This document shows positions 42,660-51,029 of a stretch of DNA of 64,000 bases, one piece after another (position 1 is the stretch's first letter; every line of letters begins with the position of its first letter). The position numbers and the translations under genes are program-made. The DNA lies in NCBI GenBank assembly GCA_035638575.1, contig DASQZT010000232.1, positions 1 through 64,000 on the forward strand, read 5' to 3'. A model generated the notes under the pieces. The model was not told the DNA's origin, did not search any database, and saw only the letters and a program-made list of their open reading frames with translations. The stretch is from DASQZT01 sp035638575 (lineage in GTDB: Bacteria > Acidobacteriota > Terriglobia > Bryobacterales > Bryobacteraceae).

Positions 42660-43132
42660 GCCCTTCACAAGACTTGTTGCCGCCTTTCGCAAGTGGGAGC
42701 CGGCCACTTACGGCAACAGATGAACGGTCGCGCGTCCGACTGACGCGCTGGGTGTCCAGTGTGGGAAGACAAGTCCGGGCGCTCGGTGCGCATCGGAAGC
42801 GTGAAGAAGTCTGGGCTCAATCGTTCCAGGGCTGGTTGAGAGGACGAGTCACAGACCAGCACGACGCCGTAGTTCCGGTCGCCAAAGCGACGGTCGTCGA
42901 GGAAGCGACCGGTTCCAGGCAGGCGTTAAAGTAAGTCACGGATTTCCCCGCTCTCGACGGAAGCAGACATTATCGCCCGGCCGGCGCCTTGCGCCAGTTC
43001 ATCGCGGCCCTCCGGTCCACAGACGCGGCAGCAAGGGCGATCCGCCGACTGTCGAAAACCACGCGGTGCTGCCGGCCGCGAGGCCTACGTTCCGCTCAGG
43101 TGGCCTATTAAGATAGTAGCGGAGACCACAAT
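42660..43132. other. Gene-poor stretch containing a TonB-receptor scrap
   Basis: 473 nt between the aminotransferase and the efflux adaptor. Apart from the receptor remnant at about 42810-42934 I find no gene, RNA or terminator. A GGAGA ribosome-binding motif lies at its right end, ahead of the TTG at 43133. Confidence 0.5.
42810..42934 (+). pseudogene. N-terminal scrap of an Oar-like TonB-dependent receptor
   Basis: One frame reads AQSFQGWLRGRVTDQHDAVV, then AKATVVEEATGSRQALK before a stop. This is the start of the carboxypeptidase-regulatory-like domain that opens large acidobacterial TonB-dependent receptors (consensus RGxVTDxxGAVVPGAxVTVxxxATG). Neither the signal peptide nor the ~1000-residue barrel follows, so it is a fragment left by deletion or recombination. 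The left boundary is approximate. Confidence 0.55.
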
Positions 43133-44347
43133 TTGAAGAAGCTGCTGCTTTTGCTCCTGGCCGTTGCGGCGGCGGCGATCGTTTGGGGCATCATCCGGAA
43201 AAATGAGCCGGCCAAAGTGAGCTTCACCAGGGTGAAGCGGCAGCCGCTGGTGAGCACTCTCCCCACCAATGGAAAAGTGGAGCCGTTCGAATGGCAGGCG
43301 GTGCGCGCCGAGACGGCCGGATTGGTCAGCCGCGTGGCGGTGCGCGATGGGCAGACCGTGGAGAAGGGCGCGGAACTGGCGGCCCTGACCGATCCGGCGT
43401 GGCAGGCCGACATCGATGCCGCCGAGTCCAAAGTCGCGGAAGCGCGCGCGAATCTCTCCGCGCTCGAAGCGGGCGGCAAGCCGGCGGAGCTGACCGACAT
43501 CGAAAACAATCTGTCCCGCGCGCAACTGGATTTCGAGCAGCAGACGCGCGAGCACGAGACGCTCCTGCGACTGGAGCAGAAGCAGGCGGCCACGGCGGCC
43601 GAGGTGCGGGCGGTCGAGGACAAGATGCGGCAGACCCGCCTGGTCATCGAGGGGCTCGACAAGCGGCGGGCGTCGCTGGTGGCCGCGACCGACGTTGCGG
43701 CGGCAAAGGCCCGGCTCCAGGATGCGGAAGTGGCGCTTCGCCTGGCCCGGCAGCGCGCGGCGCAGAGCGCGGTGCGGTCGCCTCTGGCCGGCGAGCTGTA
43801 CGGGCTGGCCGTACGGCCTGGGACCTATGTGAATCCGGGGGACCTGGTGGCCAACGTCGGACGCATGGACCGTTTGCGGGTTCGGGTGTACGTGGACGAG
43901 CCGGAGCTGGGCCGCGTGGCGGAAGGCCAGCCGGTGACCATCACGTGGCAAGCGCTGGCGGGCCGCAAGTGGCAAGGGAAGGTGGAGCGGAAGCCGTCGT
44001 CCATCGAGGCGCTGGGCTCGCGCCAGGTGGGCCAGGTGGTCTGCATCATCGAGAATCCAGGCCGTGAGCTGATTCCCGGCACCAATGTGGACGCGGAGAT
44101 CCGGACGGCGGTGGTGGACAACGCCCTGGTGATTCCGCGGGAGACGCTGCGCCACGATGCGGGCGGCGACTACGTTCTGACGCTGGGCGGCGAGACGGTG
44201 GAGCGCCGCGCGGTGAAGACCGGCAACTCGAGCGTCACGCTGGTGCAGGTGACCGAAGGCCTGGCGGACGGCGATTGTGTGGCGCTGCCGTCGGATACGC
44301 CGGTGAAGGCGGGCGACCGGGTGAAGGCGATGGTGGAGGGGCGATAG
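43133..44347 (+). CDS. Periplasmic adaptor (membrane fusion) protein of an efflux system
   Basis: A 404-residue HlyD/AcrA-type adaptor. TTG start at 43133 after GCGGAGA. The N-terminal anchor is KKLLLLLLAVAAAAIVWGII. Next come a split lipoyl-like barrel (VRAETAGLVSRVAVRDGQTVEKGAELA; VRSPLAGELYGLAVRPGTYVNPGDLVA), a coiled coil at ~95-215, and a beta-barrel with membrane-proximal domain (RVRVYVDEPELGRVAEGQPVTI). Such proteins bridge an inner-membrane pump (RND or ABC) and an outer-membrane channel. No pump or channel gene is adjacent, so its partner is elsewhere. Confidence 0.87.
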   Translation: MKKLLLLLLAVAAAAIVWGIIRKNEPAKVSFTRVKRQPLVSTLPTNGKVEPFEWQAVRAETAGLVSRVAVRDGQTVEKGAELAALTDPAWQADIDAAESKVAEARANLSALEAGGKPAELTDIENNLSRAQLDFEQQTREHETLLRLEQKQAATAAEVRAVEDKMRQTRLVIEGLDKRRASLVAATDVAAAKARLQDAEVALRLARQRAAQSAVRSPLAGELYGLAVRPGTYVNPGDLVANVGRMDRLRVRVYVDEPELGRVAEGQPVTITWQALAGRKWQGKVERKPSSIEALGSRQVGQVVCIIENPGRELIPGTNVDAEIRTAVVDNALVIPRETLRHDAGGDYVLTLGGETVERRAVKTGNSSVTLVQVTEGLADGDCVALPSDTPVKAGDRVKAMVEGR

Positions 44348-44358
44348 GGAACTGGTGC

Positions 44359-44568
44359 TCAGGCAAACAGTAGACGACCCTTGGGTTCAGGAATCGGCCG
44401 TCCAAGTTCGCGCGCGGTTTCCAGCCATTCGGCGATTACAGTTTCAGCGTTGGCAAGGGCCTCCTGCCGCGTGGGGCCATCGGCCACGCAGCCGGCCAAC
44501 TCAGGCACTTCGGCGATGAACGCCTGATCTTCATCGCTCCAATAGAGGATGATCTCGTATTTGGTCAT
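44359..44568 (-). CDS. hicB: HicB-family antitoxin
   Basis: A 69-residue protein with the partial RNase-H-like HicB fold: YEIILYWSDEDQAFIAEVPELAGCVADGPTRQEALANAETVIAEWLETARELG. It is the short form without a C-terminal DNA-binding domain. In hicAB systems HicB neutralises the mRNA-cleaving HicA. Here the adjacent hicA is damaged, so this is an antitoxin without its toxin. The ancestral hicA stop would overlap the hicB start (ATGA at 44565-44568). Confidence 0.88.
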   Translation of the reverse strand: MTKYEIILYWSDEDQAFIAEVPELAGCVADGPTRQEALANAETVIAEWLETARELGRPIPEPKGRLLFA

Positions 44569-44766
44569 TCGGCCCCCTCCGCCAGTTTATAACGAGTGAG
44601 GCTGGAGGTTGAGAATCTCGGCGACATCTTCCCGTGTGAAAATGTGGTGGCTGCCCTTGATTCGCTCAGCGAACCCCAGCCGCGAAAGAAGAGTGCAAAG
44701 TTCACTAAAGCGTATGTTCCCATCCGAGGAGCCGCGCAACACTCGCAGGAGAACTGATTCGGCCAC
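44565..44766 (-). pseudogene. hicA: hicA toxin gene with a frame-breaking internal deletion
   Basis: From a GTG at 44766 the frame encodes a HicA-like protein (GNIRFSELCTLLSRLGFAER, then IKGSHHIFTREDVAEILNLQ) with the GSHH motif that contains the catalytic His, then stops at TAA 44587-44589 after 59 codons. The expected C-terminal helix does not follow, but its last residues (TRYKLAEGAE) appear in another frame and end at the TGA overlapping hicB. About 20 codons, not a multiple of three nucleotides, appear to have been lost. A truncated product could still be made; whether it is toxic is unclear. Confidence 0.72.
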
Positions 44767-44859
44767 ACTTGATTATGCGCACAGCGCGATCCACGATCGC
44801 GCCGGCGCGGACGCCGCGCGCCGGGCCCGCCAGCCCCGCCCATCGTCCCCCACCGCGGT

Positions 44860-44865
44860 TACAAT
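44860..44865 (+). promoter_or_regulatory. -10 element for a probable leaderless MFS transcript
   Basis: TACAAT lies 8 nt before the ATG at 44874, with no Shine-Dalgarno between. The surrounding DNA is very GC-rich, so the AT-rich hexamer stands out. Confidence 0.45.
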
Positions 44866-44873
44866 ACAGATTC

Positions 44874-46232
44874 ATGTCCAACGAGGGGAACCCAGGGATT
44901 GCCTCGGACCAGGCGAAATATGTCTGGTACCGGGAGCTGACCGGATATCACTGGTTCGTGGTGATCGTGGCCAGCGTCGGGTGGATGTTCGACACCATGG
45001 CGCAGCAACTGTTCAACCTGGCGCGGAAGCCCGCCATCACCGAACTGCTGGGGGGCCACGCGAGCAACGCGGTGGTCAGCGAGCAGGCCGGGTACGCTAC
45101 CGCCATTTTCATGATCGGCTGGGCCATGGGGGGCGTGCTGTTCGGCATCCTCGGCGACCGCATCGGGCGCGTCAAGACCATGATGCTGACCATCCTCTCC
45201 TACTCGCTCTTTACCGGCGCCAGCGTGCTCTCCACCGGAGTATGGGACTTCAACGCGTACCGCTTCCTGTGCGGCTTCGGCGTGGGCGGACAGTTCGCCG
45301 TGGGAGTGGCGCTGGTGGCCGAGATCGTCCCCGCGCGCGCCCGGCCGTACGCCCTCGGGTTGGTGCAGGCTACCTCGGCGATCGGCAATATGCTGGCCGC
45401 GCTGGCCGGCATCTTTCTGGGCCAGCTCGAGCAGGCCGGCACCATCGGCGCGGCGTGGCGCTGGGAGTTTGTCGTCGGCGCGCTGCCCGCGCCACTGGCA
45501 ATTGTGGTCTTCCGTAAGCTCAAGGAGCCCGATCAGTGGCTCAAGGCGCGCGCGGACAAAAAGAAGATGGGGTCGTTTGCCGAGCTGTTCTCCGATCCGC
45601 GGTGGCGCCGCAATTCGATCGTCGGCATGCTGCTGGCGTTCTCCGGCGTGGTCGGGCTGTGGGGCATCGGCTTCTTCAGCTACGACCTCTTCCGTCCGGT
45701 CCTGGAAAGGACCTTCAGCGCGCAGGGCATCGCCGGGGCGGCGCTCGCCGGCAAGGTCACCACGTGGCTCGGGCTCACCTCCCTGTTCCAGAACCTCGGC
45801 GCCTTTTTCGGGGTGTACGCGTTTACCTACCTGACCCATTACAGCGGCCGCAAGAAGGCGTTTGCCGTCAGCTTCGTGGCGGCGATGGCGATGACCGCCT
45901 ACACGTTCTGGAACCTGAACGCCCTCACCGATGTTTTCTGGATGGTCCCGCTGATGGGGTTCACGCAGCTTTCGCTGTTCGGCGGGTACGCCATCTATCT
46001 GCCGGAGTTGTTCCCCACGCGGCTGCGCAGCACCGGCACGAGCTTCTGCTACAACGTCGGACGCCTGGTGGCGGCGGCCGGCCCCCTGAGCCTGGGGCTG
46101 CTGACCAGCCGCGTGTACCACGGTCCCAACGCCATGCGGTACGCGGGCGTCACCATGTGCCTGGTGTTTCTGGTGGGAATGGCGGCGCTGCCGTTCGCGC
46201 CCGAAACCAAGGGCAAGCCGCTGCCGGAGTAG
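44874..46232 (+). CDS. Major facilitator superfamily transporter
   Basis: A 452-residue protein with 12 predicted membrane helices. The MFS loop motifs are clear: GILGDRIGRVKTMM between helices 2 and 3, and RFLCGFGVGGQFAVGVALVAEIVPARARPYALG in helices 4-5, typical of the sugar/metabolite:H+ symporter branch. LPELFPTRLRSTGTSFCYNVGR near helix 10-11 is the matching C-domain motif. The ATG at 44874 is chosen because the upstream in-frame start at 44769 would overlap the hicA remnant region and has no ribosome-binding site. Substrate unknown. Confidence 0.9.
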   Translation: MSNEGNPGIASDQAKYVWYRELTGYHWFVVIVASVGWMFDTMAQQLFNLARKPAITELLGGHASNAVVSEQAGYATAIFMIGWAMGGVLFGILGDRIGRVKTMMLTILSYSLFTGASVLSTGVWDFNAYRFLCGFGVGGQFAVGVALVAEIVPARARPYALGLVQATSAIGNMLAALAGIFLGQLEQAGTIGAAWRWEFVVGALPAPLAIVVFRKLKEPDQWLKARADKKKMGSFAELFSDPRWRRNSIVGMLLAFSGVVGLWGIGFFSYDLFRPVLERTFSAQGIAGAALAGKVTTWLGLTSLFQNLGAFFGVYAFTYLTHYSGRKKAFAVSFVAAMAMTAYTFWNLNALTDVFWMVPLMGFTQLSLFGGYAIYLPELFPTRLRSTGTSFCYNVGRLVAAAGPLSLGLLTSRVYHGPNAMRYAGVTMCLVFLVGMAALPFAPETKGKPLPE

Positions 46233-46255
46233 GGCCGGCGCGAATCGGGCGCGCG

Positions 46256-46597
46256 TCACTCGCAGAGATCGTACGCGTGGTACAGCCAGCCTACCAGCTC
46301 GTCGTCGATGTCCAGGCTGGTGGCGAGCTTCAGATCCAGGTGCCAGCGGTTCCTGGACACCTGCTCCGCCTTGGAGATCCTGAGGCTCTGGAGCGGCTGG
46401 TCGGCCTTGATGGTGAGCAGCAGGTACTGCTTGCGGGGGTGCACGCCGGCGAATGCCGAGCCGCGCACCAGGTGGATGGAGGTCTTCTTGACCTCTTCGC
46501 GAAAGGGCCCAAACGGCTTCACCGCGGCCAGCAGTTCCTGGTACAACTGGAGCGCGACGGGGCCCGCCATCGCGAGGGCGTCGCTCTGTGCGGCCAT
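46256..46597 (-). CDS. DUF5655 domain protein
   Basis: A 113-residue cytoplasmic protein. The block VKKTSIHLVRGSAFAGVHPRKQYLLLTIKAD is the signature of DUF5655, a domain of unknown function often found alone or fused to DUF4287. GGGAGG lies upstream of the ATG at 46597, and a TAGAAT box stands further upstream on the same strand. No partner gene gives a hint of its role. Confidence 0.8.
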   Translation of the reverse strand: MAAQSDALAMAGPVALQLYQELLAAVKPFGPFREEVKKTSIHLVRGSAFAGVHPRKQYLLLTIKADQPLQSLRISKAEQVSRNRWHLDLKLATSLDIDDELVGWLYHAYDLCE

Positions 46598-46673
46598 GTC
46601 TATCCTCCCTCCGGGATCGAGTCCCGTATTCTACCACTTCGAGTTCAACCGATCGCGCACTGCTAAACTGGCA

Positions 46674-47906
46674 ATGAGAATGGCTGCCAATGCCGCTACG
46701 GGGCTCACCCTCGCCGAATTGACGGAACACCGCGCGGTGCGGGAGTGCCTCCAGTGGTTCACGCGGGAGAAGCAGTGGATCAACGAAATCCACCTGCAGC
46801 TTTGCCGCGTGCCGGCCCCCACCTTCCTGGAGCAGGACCGCGCCGCGTGGTTTCTGGAGCAGTTCCGATCGCTCGGATGGGAGGCGTCCATCGACCGCGT
46901 GGGCAACGTGGTCGCGGCCGGCGGGCGCCCCCCTTACGTGGCGCTGACCGCGCATCTCGATACCGTGATCGCGCCCCGCAACAAGGACGAGATCGCGGTG
47001 GATGCGGACGGCCGTTTTCGCGGGCCGGGCGTTTCCGATAACGGCGCGGGTCTCGCGGCGCTCCTGGCCGTGGCGCGCGCATGGAAGCTGTCCAAGGACC
47101 TCCCGGATTTTCCGCTGGGGCTTCTGCTGGTGGCCAATGTCGGCGAGGAGGGCGAGGGGAACCTGATGGGCATGCGGCACCTCTGCAAGCAGTCGCACCT
47201 GGCGCGCAAGGTCGACTCGTTCGTGGTGGTGGACGGCGCCAATATCGACCACATCACCACGCGCGCGCTGGGCAGCCGGCGCTTCGAGGTCACGTTCACC
47301 GGCCCGGGCGGACATAGCTGGAGCGACTACGGGGTGGGCAATCCGGTGCACGCCCTGTGCCGGGCCGTGGCGCTGTTCTCGGAAACGCGGATCGACGGCG
47401 CGCCCAAGTCGGCCATCAACGTGGGGCTGATCGAGGGCGGCTCGAGCGTCAATGCCATCGCCCAGTCGGCGCGCGCCAAAGTGGACATCCGCTCGGAGAG
47501 CAACGAGAAGCTGGATGAGCTGGTGGAGGCGCTTTCGAGCGCGGCGGACCGCGCGCGCGACGCCGAAAACCAGCGCTCCAACGGCGGCAAGGTGTCGGTG
47601 AAGCTGAAGGAAATCGGGTCGCGCCCGGCGGCCGCGCTCTCCGAAGCCGCCCCCATTCTCCAGTACGTGCGGGCCGTGGACGCCCACCTGGGCATTCGCT
47701 CGCACCTGGACACATCGTCCACCGACGCCAACGTACCGCTGTCGCTGGGAATTCCGGCGGTGGCCATCGGGGCGGGCGGTGTGGGCGGCGGCGCCCACAC
47801 CTCGCAGGAATGGTTCCGGCCGGAGGGGCGCGATCTCGGGCTGAAGCGCATCTTCCTCACCGTGCTGCTGCTCCTGCGCAATTCCGTGGCCGGATCGGCG
47901 AAGTGA
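46674..47906 (+). CDS. M20-family metallopeptidase
   Basis: A 410-residue cytoplasmic zinc peptidase related to peptidase T and the PepV/ArgE group. Ligands visible are the HLDT motif (LTAHLDTVI), the bridging Asp in GPGVSDNGAG, the catalytic Glu pair in VGEEGEGN and the C-terminal His in GGAHTSQEW. The lid domain (GSRRFEVTFTGPGGHSWSDYG) is the dimerisation insert. Start ATG 46674 or the in-frame ATG 46680; the longer open frame upstream is chance. The stop overlaps the following EamA gene (GTGA). Confidence 0.9.
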   Translation: MRMAANAATGLTLAELTEHRAVRECLQWFTREKQWINEIHLQLCRVPAPTFLEQDRAAWFLEQFRSLGWEASIDRVGNVVAAGGRPPYVALTAHLDTVIAPRNKDEIAVDADGRFRGPGVSDNGAGLAALLAVARAWKLSKDLPDFPLGLLLVANVGEEGEGNLMGMRHLCKQSHLARKVDSFVVVDGANIDHITTRALGSRRFEVTFTGPGGHSWSDYGVGNPVHALCRAVALFSETRIDGAPKSAINVGLIEGGSSVNAIAQSARAKVDIRSESNEKLDELVEALSSAADRARDAENQRSNGGKVSVKLKEIGSRPAAALSEAAPILQYVRAVDAHLGIRSHLDTSSTDANVPLSLGIPAVAIGAGGVGGGAHTSQEWFRPEGRDLGLKRIFLTVLLLLRNSVAGSAK

Positions 47907-48781
47907 GCCGCCTGAAGGCGGAAGCGGCGCTCGCGGCGAACACCGTAATCTGGGGCGCCACCTTCGTATTGGTGAAGGCCGCACTGGGCGGCGTCTCCCC
48001 GGTCCTCTTCCTGGCGCTGCGTTTCACCCTGGCGGCGGCAGCCCTGGCGGTATTGTTCCGGGGTTCCTGGAGGCGGCGGTTTACCTGGAGGGCGGCGCGG
48101 GCGGGCGTGCTGGCCGGCACATTTCTCTTTTCCGGTTATCTGCTGCAGACCTTGGGGTTAAGACTCACCACGGCGCCCAAATCGGCGTTTCTGACGGGGC
48201 TGACGTCTGTAATGGTACCTTTGCTCGGGTCGCTCGTCTATAGGACCAGGCCCCAGATTTCCGAGCTGGCCGGGGTGCTGGTAGCCACGGCCGGGCTCGC
48301 GCTGATGTCCCTCCCCGAGGGGATCGGCGCGATCACCAAGGGCGATCTGCTGACCGTGCTTTGCGCCGTCGCGTTCGCCCTATACATCGTAACCTTGGGC
48401 CACTTTTCCGAGCAGATGAGCTTCGAGATCCTGTCGGTCACTCAGGTCGCCGCCGCCGCCGCGCTGGCCCTGTCACTCCTTGCATGGGTGGAAAAGCCCC
48501 GGCTGGAGTGGCAACCGGCCGTGGTCTACGCGATACTGATAACAGGGTTACTGGCCACTGCTTTGGCATTTACCATCCAGGCGTGGGCCATGCAGTACAC
48601 CACTTCGACCAGAACGGCCCTGATCTTCATGCTGGAGCCGGTGGTCGCCTGGATAACGTCGTACTGGATTGCGGGTGAGGGCCTTTCGGGGCGCGCCGCG
48701 GTGGGCGCGGCACTCATCCTGGGCGGAGTACTGTTGGTGGAACTGAAACCTTTGCAGTTCCGTTTACATCGATCAATATAG
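47903..48781 (+). CDS. EamA-type drug/metabolite transporter
   Basis: A 292-residue membrane protein with ten hydrophobic helices in two EamA repeats. The first repeat opens ANTVIWGATFVLVKAALGGVSP and the second includes YTTSTRTALIFMLEPVVAWITSYW, the usual helix 9 motif. GTG 47903 overlaps the M20 stop by 4 nt, so the two genes are coupled; the permease may export an amino acid or peptide-derived product of the peptidase (inference). Confidence 0.9.
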   Translation: MSRLKAEAALAANTVIWGATFVLVKAALGGVSPVLFLALRFTLAAAALAVLFRGSWRRRFTWRAARAGVLAGTFLFSGYLLQTLGLRLTTAPKSAFLTGLTSVMVPLLGSLVYRTRPQISELAGVLVATAGLALMSLPEGIGAITKGDLLTVLCAVAFALYIVTLGHFSEQMSFEILSVTQVAAAAALALSLLAWVEKPRLEWQPAVVYAILITGLLATALAFTIQAWAMQYTTSTRTALIFMLEPVVAWITSYWIAGEGLSGRAAVGAALILGGVLLVELKPLQFRLHRSI

Positions 48782-48841
48782 GGGTTGCATGCGGGACGAG
48801 ATTCCGTCGTGCGGCCAGCCATGAGGAGCAAGAAGGAACCC

Positions 48842-50461
48842 ATGAGTTACTTTGACAAGTTGCGCACCCAGAAGCTGCTTTCGTTCTCGTTGATCCTGTT
48901 TACGCTGTCGATCGGTATCGTGATCGGTACGCTGGTCAGTTCGGGCGTCAAAGCAGCGAAGGACGGACAGTCGGTGGCTCCCGGAGCGACACAACTCGTC
49001 ATTCCGAACCCCGTCGAATTGTCCAATACGTTTACCCAGATCGCCAAGCAGGTGGAGCCTTCGGTGGTGAACATCTCGACTACGTACCTGCCGAAGGCGC
49101 CGGCGCGCAGCCGCAATCAACCGAACCAGCGGCGCTTCCAGCAGACCGTCCCGCCGGACGACGAAGACCAGGGCGGCGGCGGGATGGACGAGTTCCTGTA
49201 TCGCTTCTTCGGGAACCCGTTCGGCGGCAACGGCATGCCTGACATGCCGCAGCGCAAGGGAAGCGCGCTGGGCTCGGGTGTAGTGGTGGACAAGGCCGGC
49301 TACATCCTGACCAATAATCATGTAGTGGACAAGGCCGACAAGATCGAGGTCAAGTTCCACGGCGATTCCAGCCTGTACGAGGCCAAAGTGGTGGGTACCG
49401 ACCCGCTGACCGACCTCGCCGTGATCCACGTGGAAGGCAAAAAGGACCTGACGCCCGCCAGGATCGGCAACTCCGACGCCGTCCAGGTGGGCGACTGGTG
49501 CGTCGCCATCGGTTCTCCGTTCGGCTTCCAGGAGACCGTGACGGCCGGCATCATCAGCGCCAAGGAGCGCGAGGTGGATCCCACCGCGCAGTACCAGCAC
49601 TTCCTGCAGACCGATGCGGCCATCAACCCCGGCAACAGCGGCGGGCCGCTGCTGAACATCCGCGGTGAGGTGGTCGGCATCAACACCGCGATCGCGTCCC
49701 GCTCGGGCGGTTACCAGGGCATCGGGTTCGCGCTGCCCATCAACACCGCGGCCGGGGTTTACAACGAGATCATCAAGACCGGCAAGGTGACCCGCGGTTC
49801 CATCGGCATCACCTTCTCGGCGGATCCGGACCAGGCGCGCGATCTGCTGAAGGCCTTCGGCAAGATCAACGAGGGCGTGTTCGTGCAGAGCGTAGCCGCG
49901 GGCGGGCCGTCGGAGAAAGCGGGGATCAAGGAGCAGGACATCATCACCGCCATCAACGGCAAGCCGGTGAAAGACGGCAACGACCTGGTGAAGGTGGTCA
50001 GCACCACTCCGGTGGGCACTCCGGTGACCCTGAGCGTGCTGAGGGACGGCAAACACCAGGACTTCAAGGTGGTGATCGGCAATCTGGCGCAGATCTTCCC
50101 GGACCGTTTCGGCGGCGCCGAGGAGCAGTCCACGGTGAAGCCGGAAGGCGCCACCGTGACATTCGGCATGTCGATCGTCAACCTGTCGCCGAGCCGGCGC
50201 GACACTCTGAACCTGAGCCAGGCGGGCGGCGTCCTGGTGACCGAAATCGAGCCGGACTCCTTCGCCGAGGAGATCGGGCTGCAGCCCAACGACGTCGTGA
50301 CCATGATCAACAATCAGCAGGTCTCGTCGACCGACGACGTCAAGAGTATCCAGGCCACCCTGAAGCCGGGCGAGGCAGTGGGACTTCGCGTATTGCGGCG
50401 CAACCAGAAACGCGAGTGGGAGGCCCACTTCCTGGCGGGCACATTGCCCACGCAGCACTAA
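48842..50461 (+). CDS. htrA: Do/HtrA-family periplasmic serine protease
   Basis: A 539-residue envelope quality-control protease. An N-terminal hydrophobic anchor (LLSFSLILFTLSIGIVIGTL) is followed by a linker rich in Gln/Arg and Gly, then the trypsin-like domain with His160 (TNNHVVDKA), Asp191 (TDLAVIHV) and Ser266 (NPGNSGGPLL). Two PDZ domains follow (~325-410 and ~455-535). AAGGA precedes the ATG at 48842; upstream in-frame starts would lengthen the cytoplasmic tail. A strong terminator ends the transcript 31 nt after the stop. Confidence 0.93.
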   Translation: MSYFDKLRTQKLLSFSLILFTLSIGIVIGTLVSSGVKAAKDGQSVAPGATQLVIPNPVELSNTFTQIAKQVEPSVVNISTTYLPKAPARSRNQPNQRRFQQTVPPDDEDQGGGGMDEFLYRFFGNPFGGNGMPDMPQRKGSALGSGVVVDKAGYILTNNHVVDKADKIEVKFHGDSSLYEAKVVGTDPLTDLAVIHVEGKKDLTPARIGNSDAVQVGDWCVAIGSPFGFQETVTAGIISAKEREVDPTAQYQHFLQTDAAINPGNSGGPLLNIRGEVVGINTAIASRSGGYQGIGFALPINTAAGVYNEIIKTGKVTRGSIGITFSADPDQARDLLKAFGKINEGVFVQSVAAGGPSEKAGIKEQDIITAINGKPVKDGNDLVKVVSTTPVGTPVTLSVLRDGKHQDFKVVIGNLAQIFPDRFGGAEEQSTVKPEGATVTFGMSIVNLSPSRRDTLNLSQAGGVLVTEIEPDSFAEEIGLQPNDVVTMINNQQVSSTDDVKSIQATLKPGEAVGLRVLRRNQKREWEAHFLAGTLPTQH

Positions 50462-50492
50462 ACTCCAGGACATCCCCACGATGCGGTGAGGA

Positions 50493-50527
50493 CGGCGGCC
50501 GGTCCACTCGGCCGCCGTTTTTGTTTT
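50493..50527 (+). terminator. Rho-independent terminator after htrA
   Basis: A perfect 9-bp GC stem (50493-50501 with 50509-50517, loop GTCCACT) is followed by TTTTTGTTTT. It is the clearest intrinsic terminator in the window. Confidence 0.92.
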
Positions 50528-50549
50528 GGGCTACACTGAAAGGTCGGAA

Positions 50550-51017
50550 ATGCGGAAACTCTTCCATTGGGCGATCCTGTCGGCGATGCTGTTTCTAACG
50601 TACAGCGCCGGGGCTGTCGTTCCGGCGAAGAAGAAGGCGCCCGCGAAGAAGACCGCCGACGCTTCGACTGCGAAATCCACGGCGAGCCGCCGTGGGAAGA
50701 CGACGACGGCGTCCCGGCGCCCATCCACAACCTGGCGCAACCGCCAGTTGCAGCCGGCTCCGGAGCGATACAAGGAGATCCAGCAGGCGCTGGCGGCGAA
50801 GGGATATCTGCAGAGGGAAGACGCGACCGGCCAATGGACGCCGGCCTCCAGCGAGGCGTTGAAGAAATTCCAGACCGACCAGAATCTGGAGGGCAGCGGC
50901 AAGATCAATTCGCTTTCGCTGATCGCCCTGGGCCTGGGGCCCAAGCGCGAGGCCACGGCGAACCCCGCCACCGGCCCGGGTCAGGAGCCGCCTCCGGTTC
51001 CGAGCCGCGACCGTTAA
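50550..51017 (+). CDS. Exported peptidoglycan-binding-like protein
   Basis: A 155-residue protein. The signal peptide is MRKLFHWAILSAMLFLTYSAGAV. A Lys/Ala/Thr/Arg-rich basic linker (~25-70) is followed by a PG_binding_1-like helical domain (YKEIQQALAAKGYLQREDATGQWTPASSEALKKFQTDQNL), a fold that holds peptidoglycan in hydrolases and transpeptidases. No catalytic domain is attached, and the C-terminus is Pro-rich. The ATG at 50550 is chosen over an in-frame TTG at 50526, which overlaps the upstream terminator. Confidence 0.75.
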   Translation: MRKLFHWAILSAMLFLTYSAGAVVPAKKKAPAKKTADASTAKSTASRRGKTTTASRRPSTTWRNRQLQPAPERYKEIQQALAAKGYLQREDATGQWTPASSEALKKFQTDQNLEGSGKINSLSLIALGLGPKREATANPATGPGQEPPPVPSRDR

Positions 51018-51029
51018 GGGAGCGGTTCC

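Noticed and set aside
44859..47984. A 1041-codon open frame on the minus strand across the MFS and M20 genes
   Set aside because: It is antisense to well-supported genes, has low-complexity His/Arg/Gly/Ala-rich translation, and arises because GC-rich third positions remove stops on the opposite strand.
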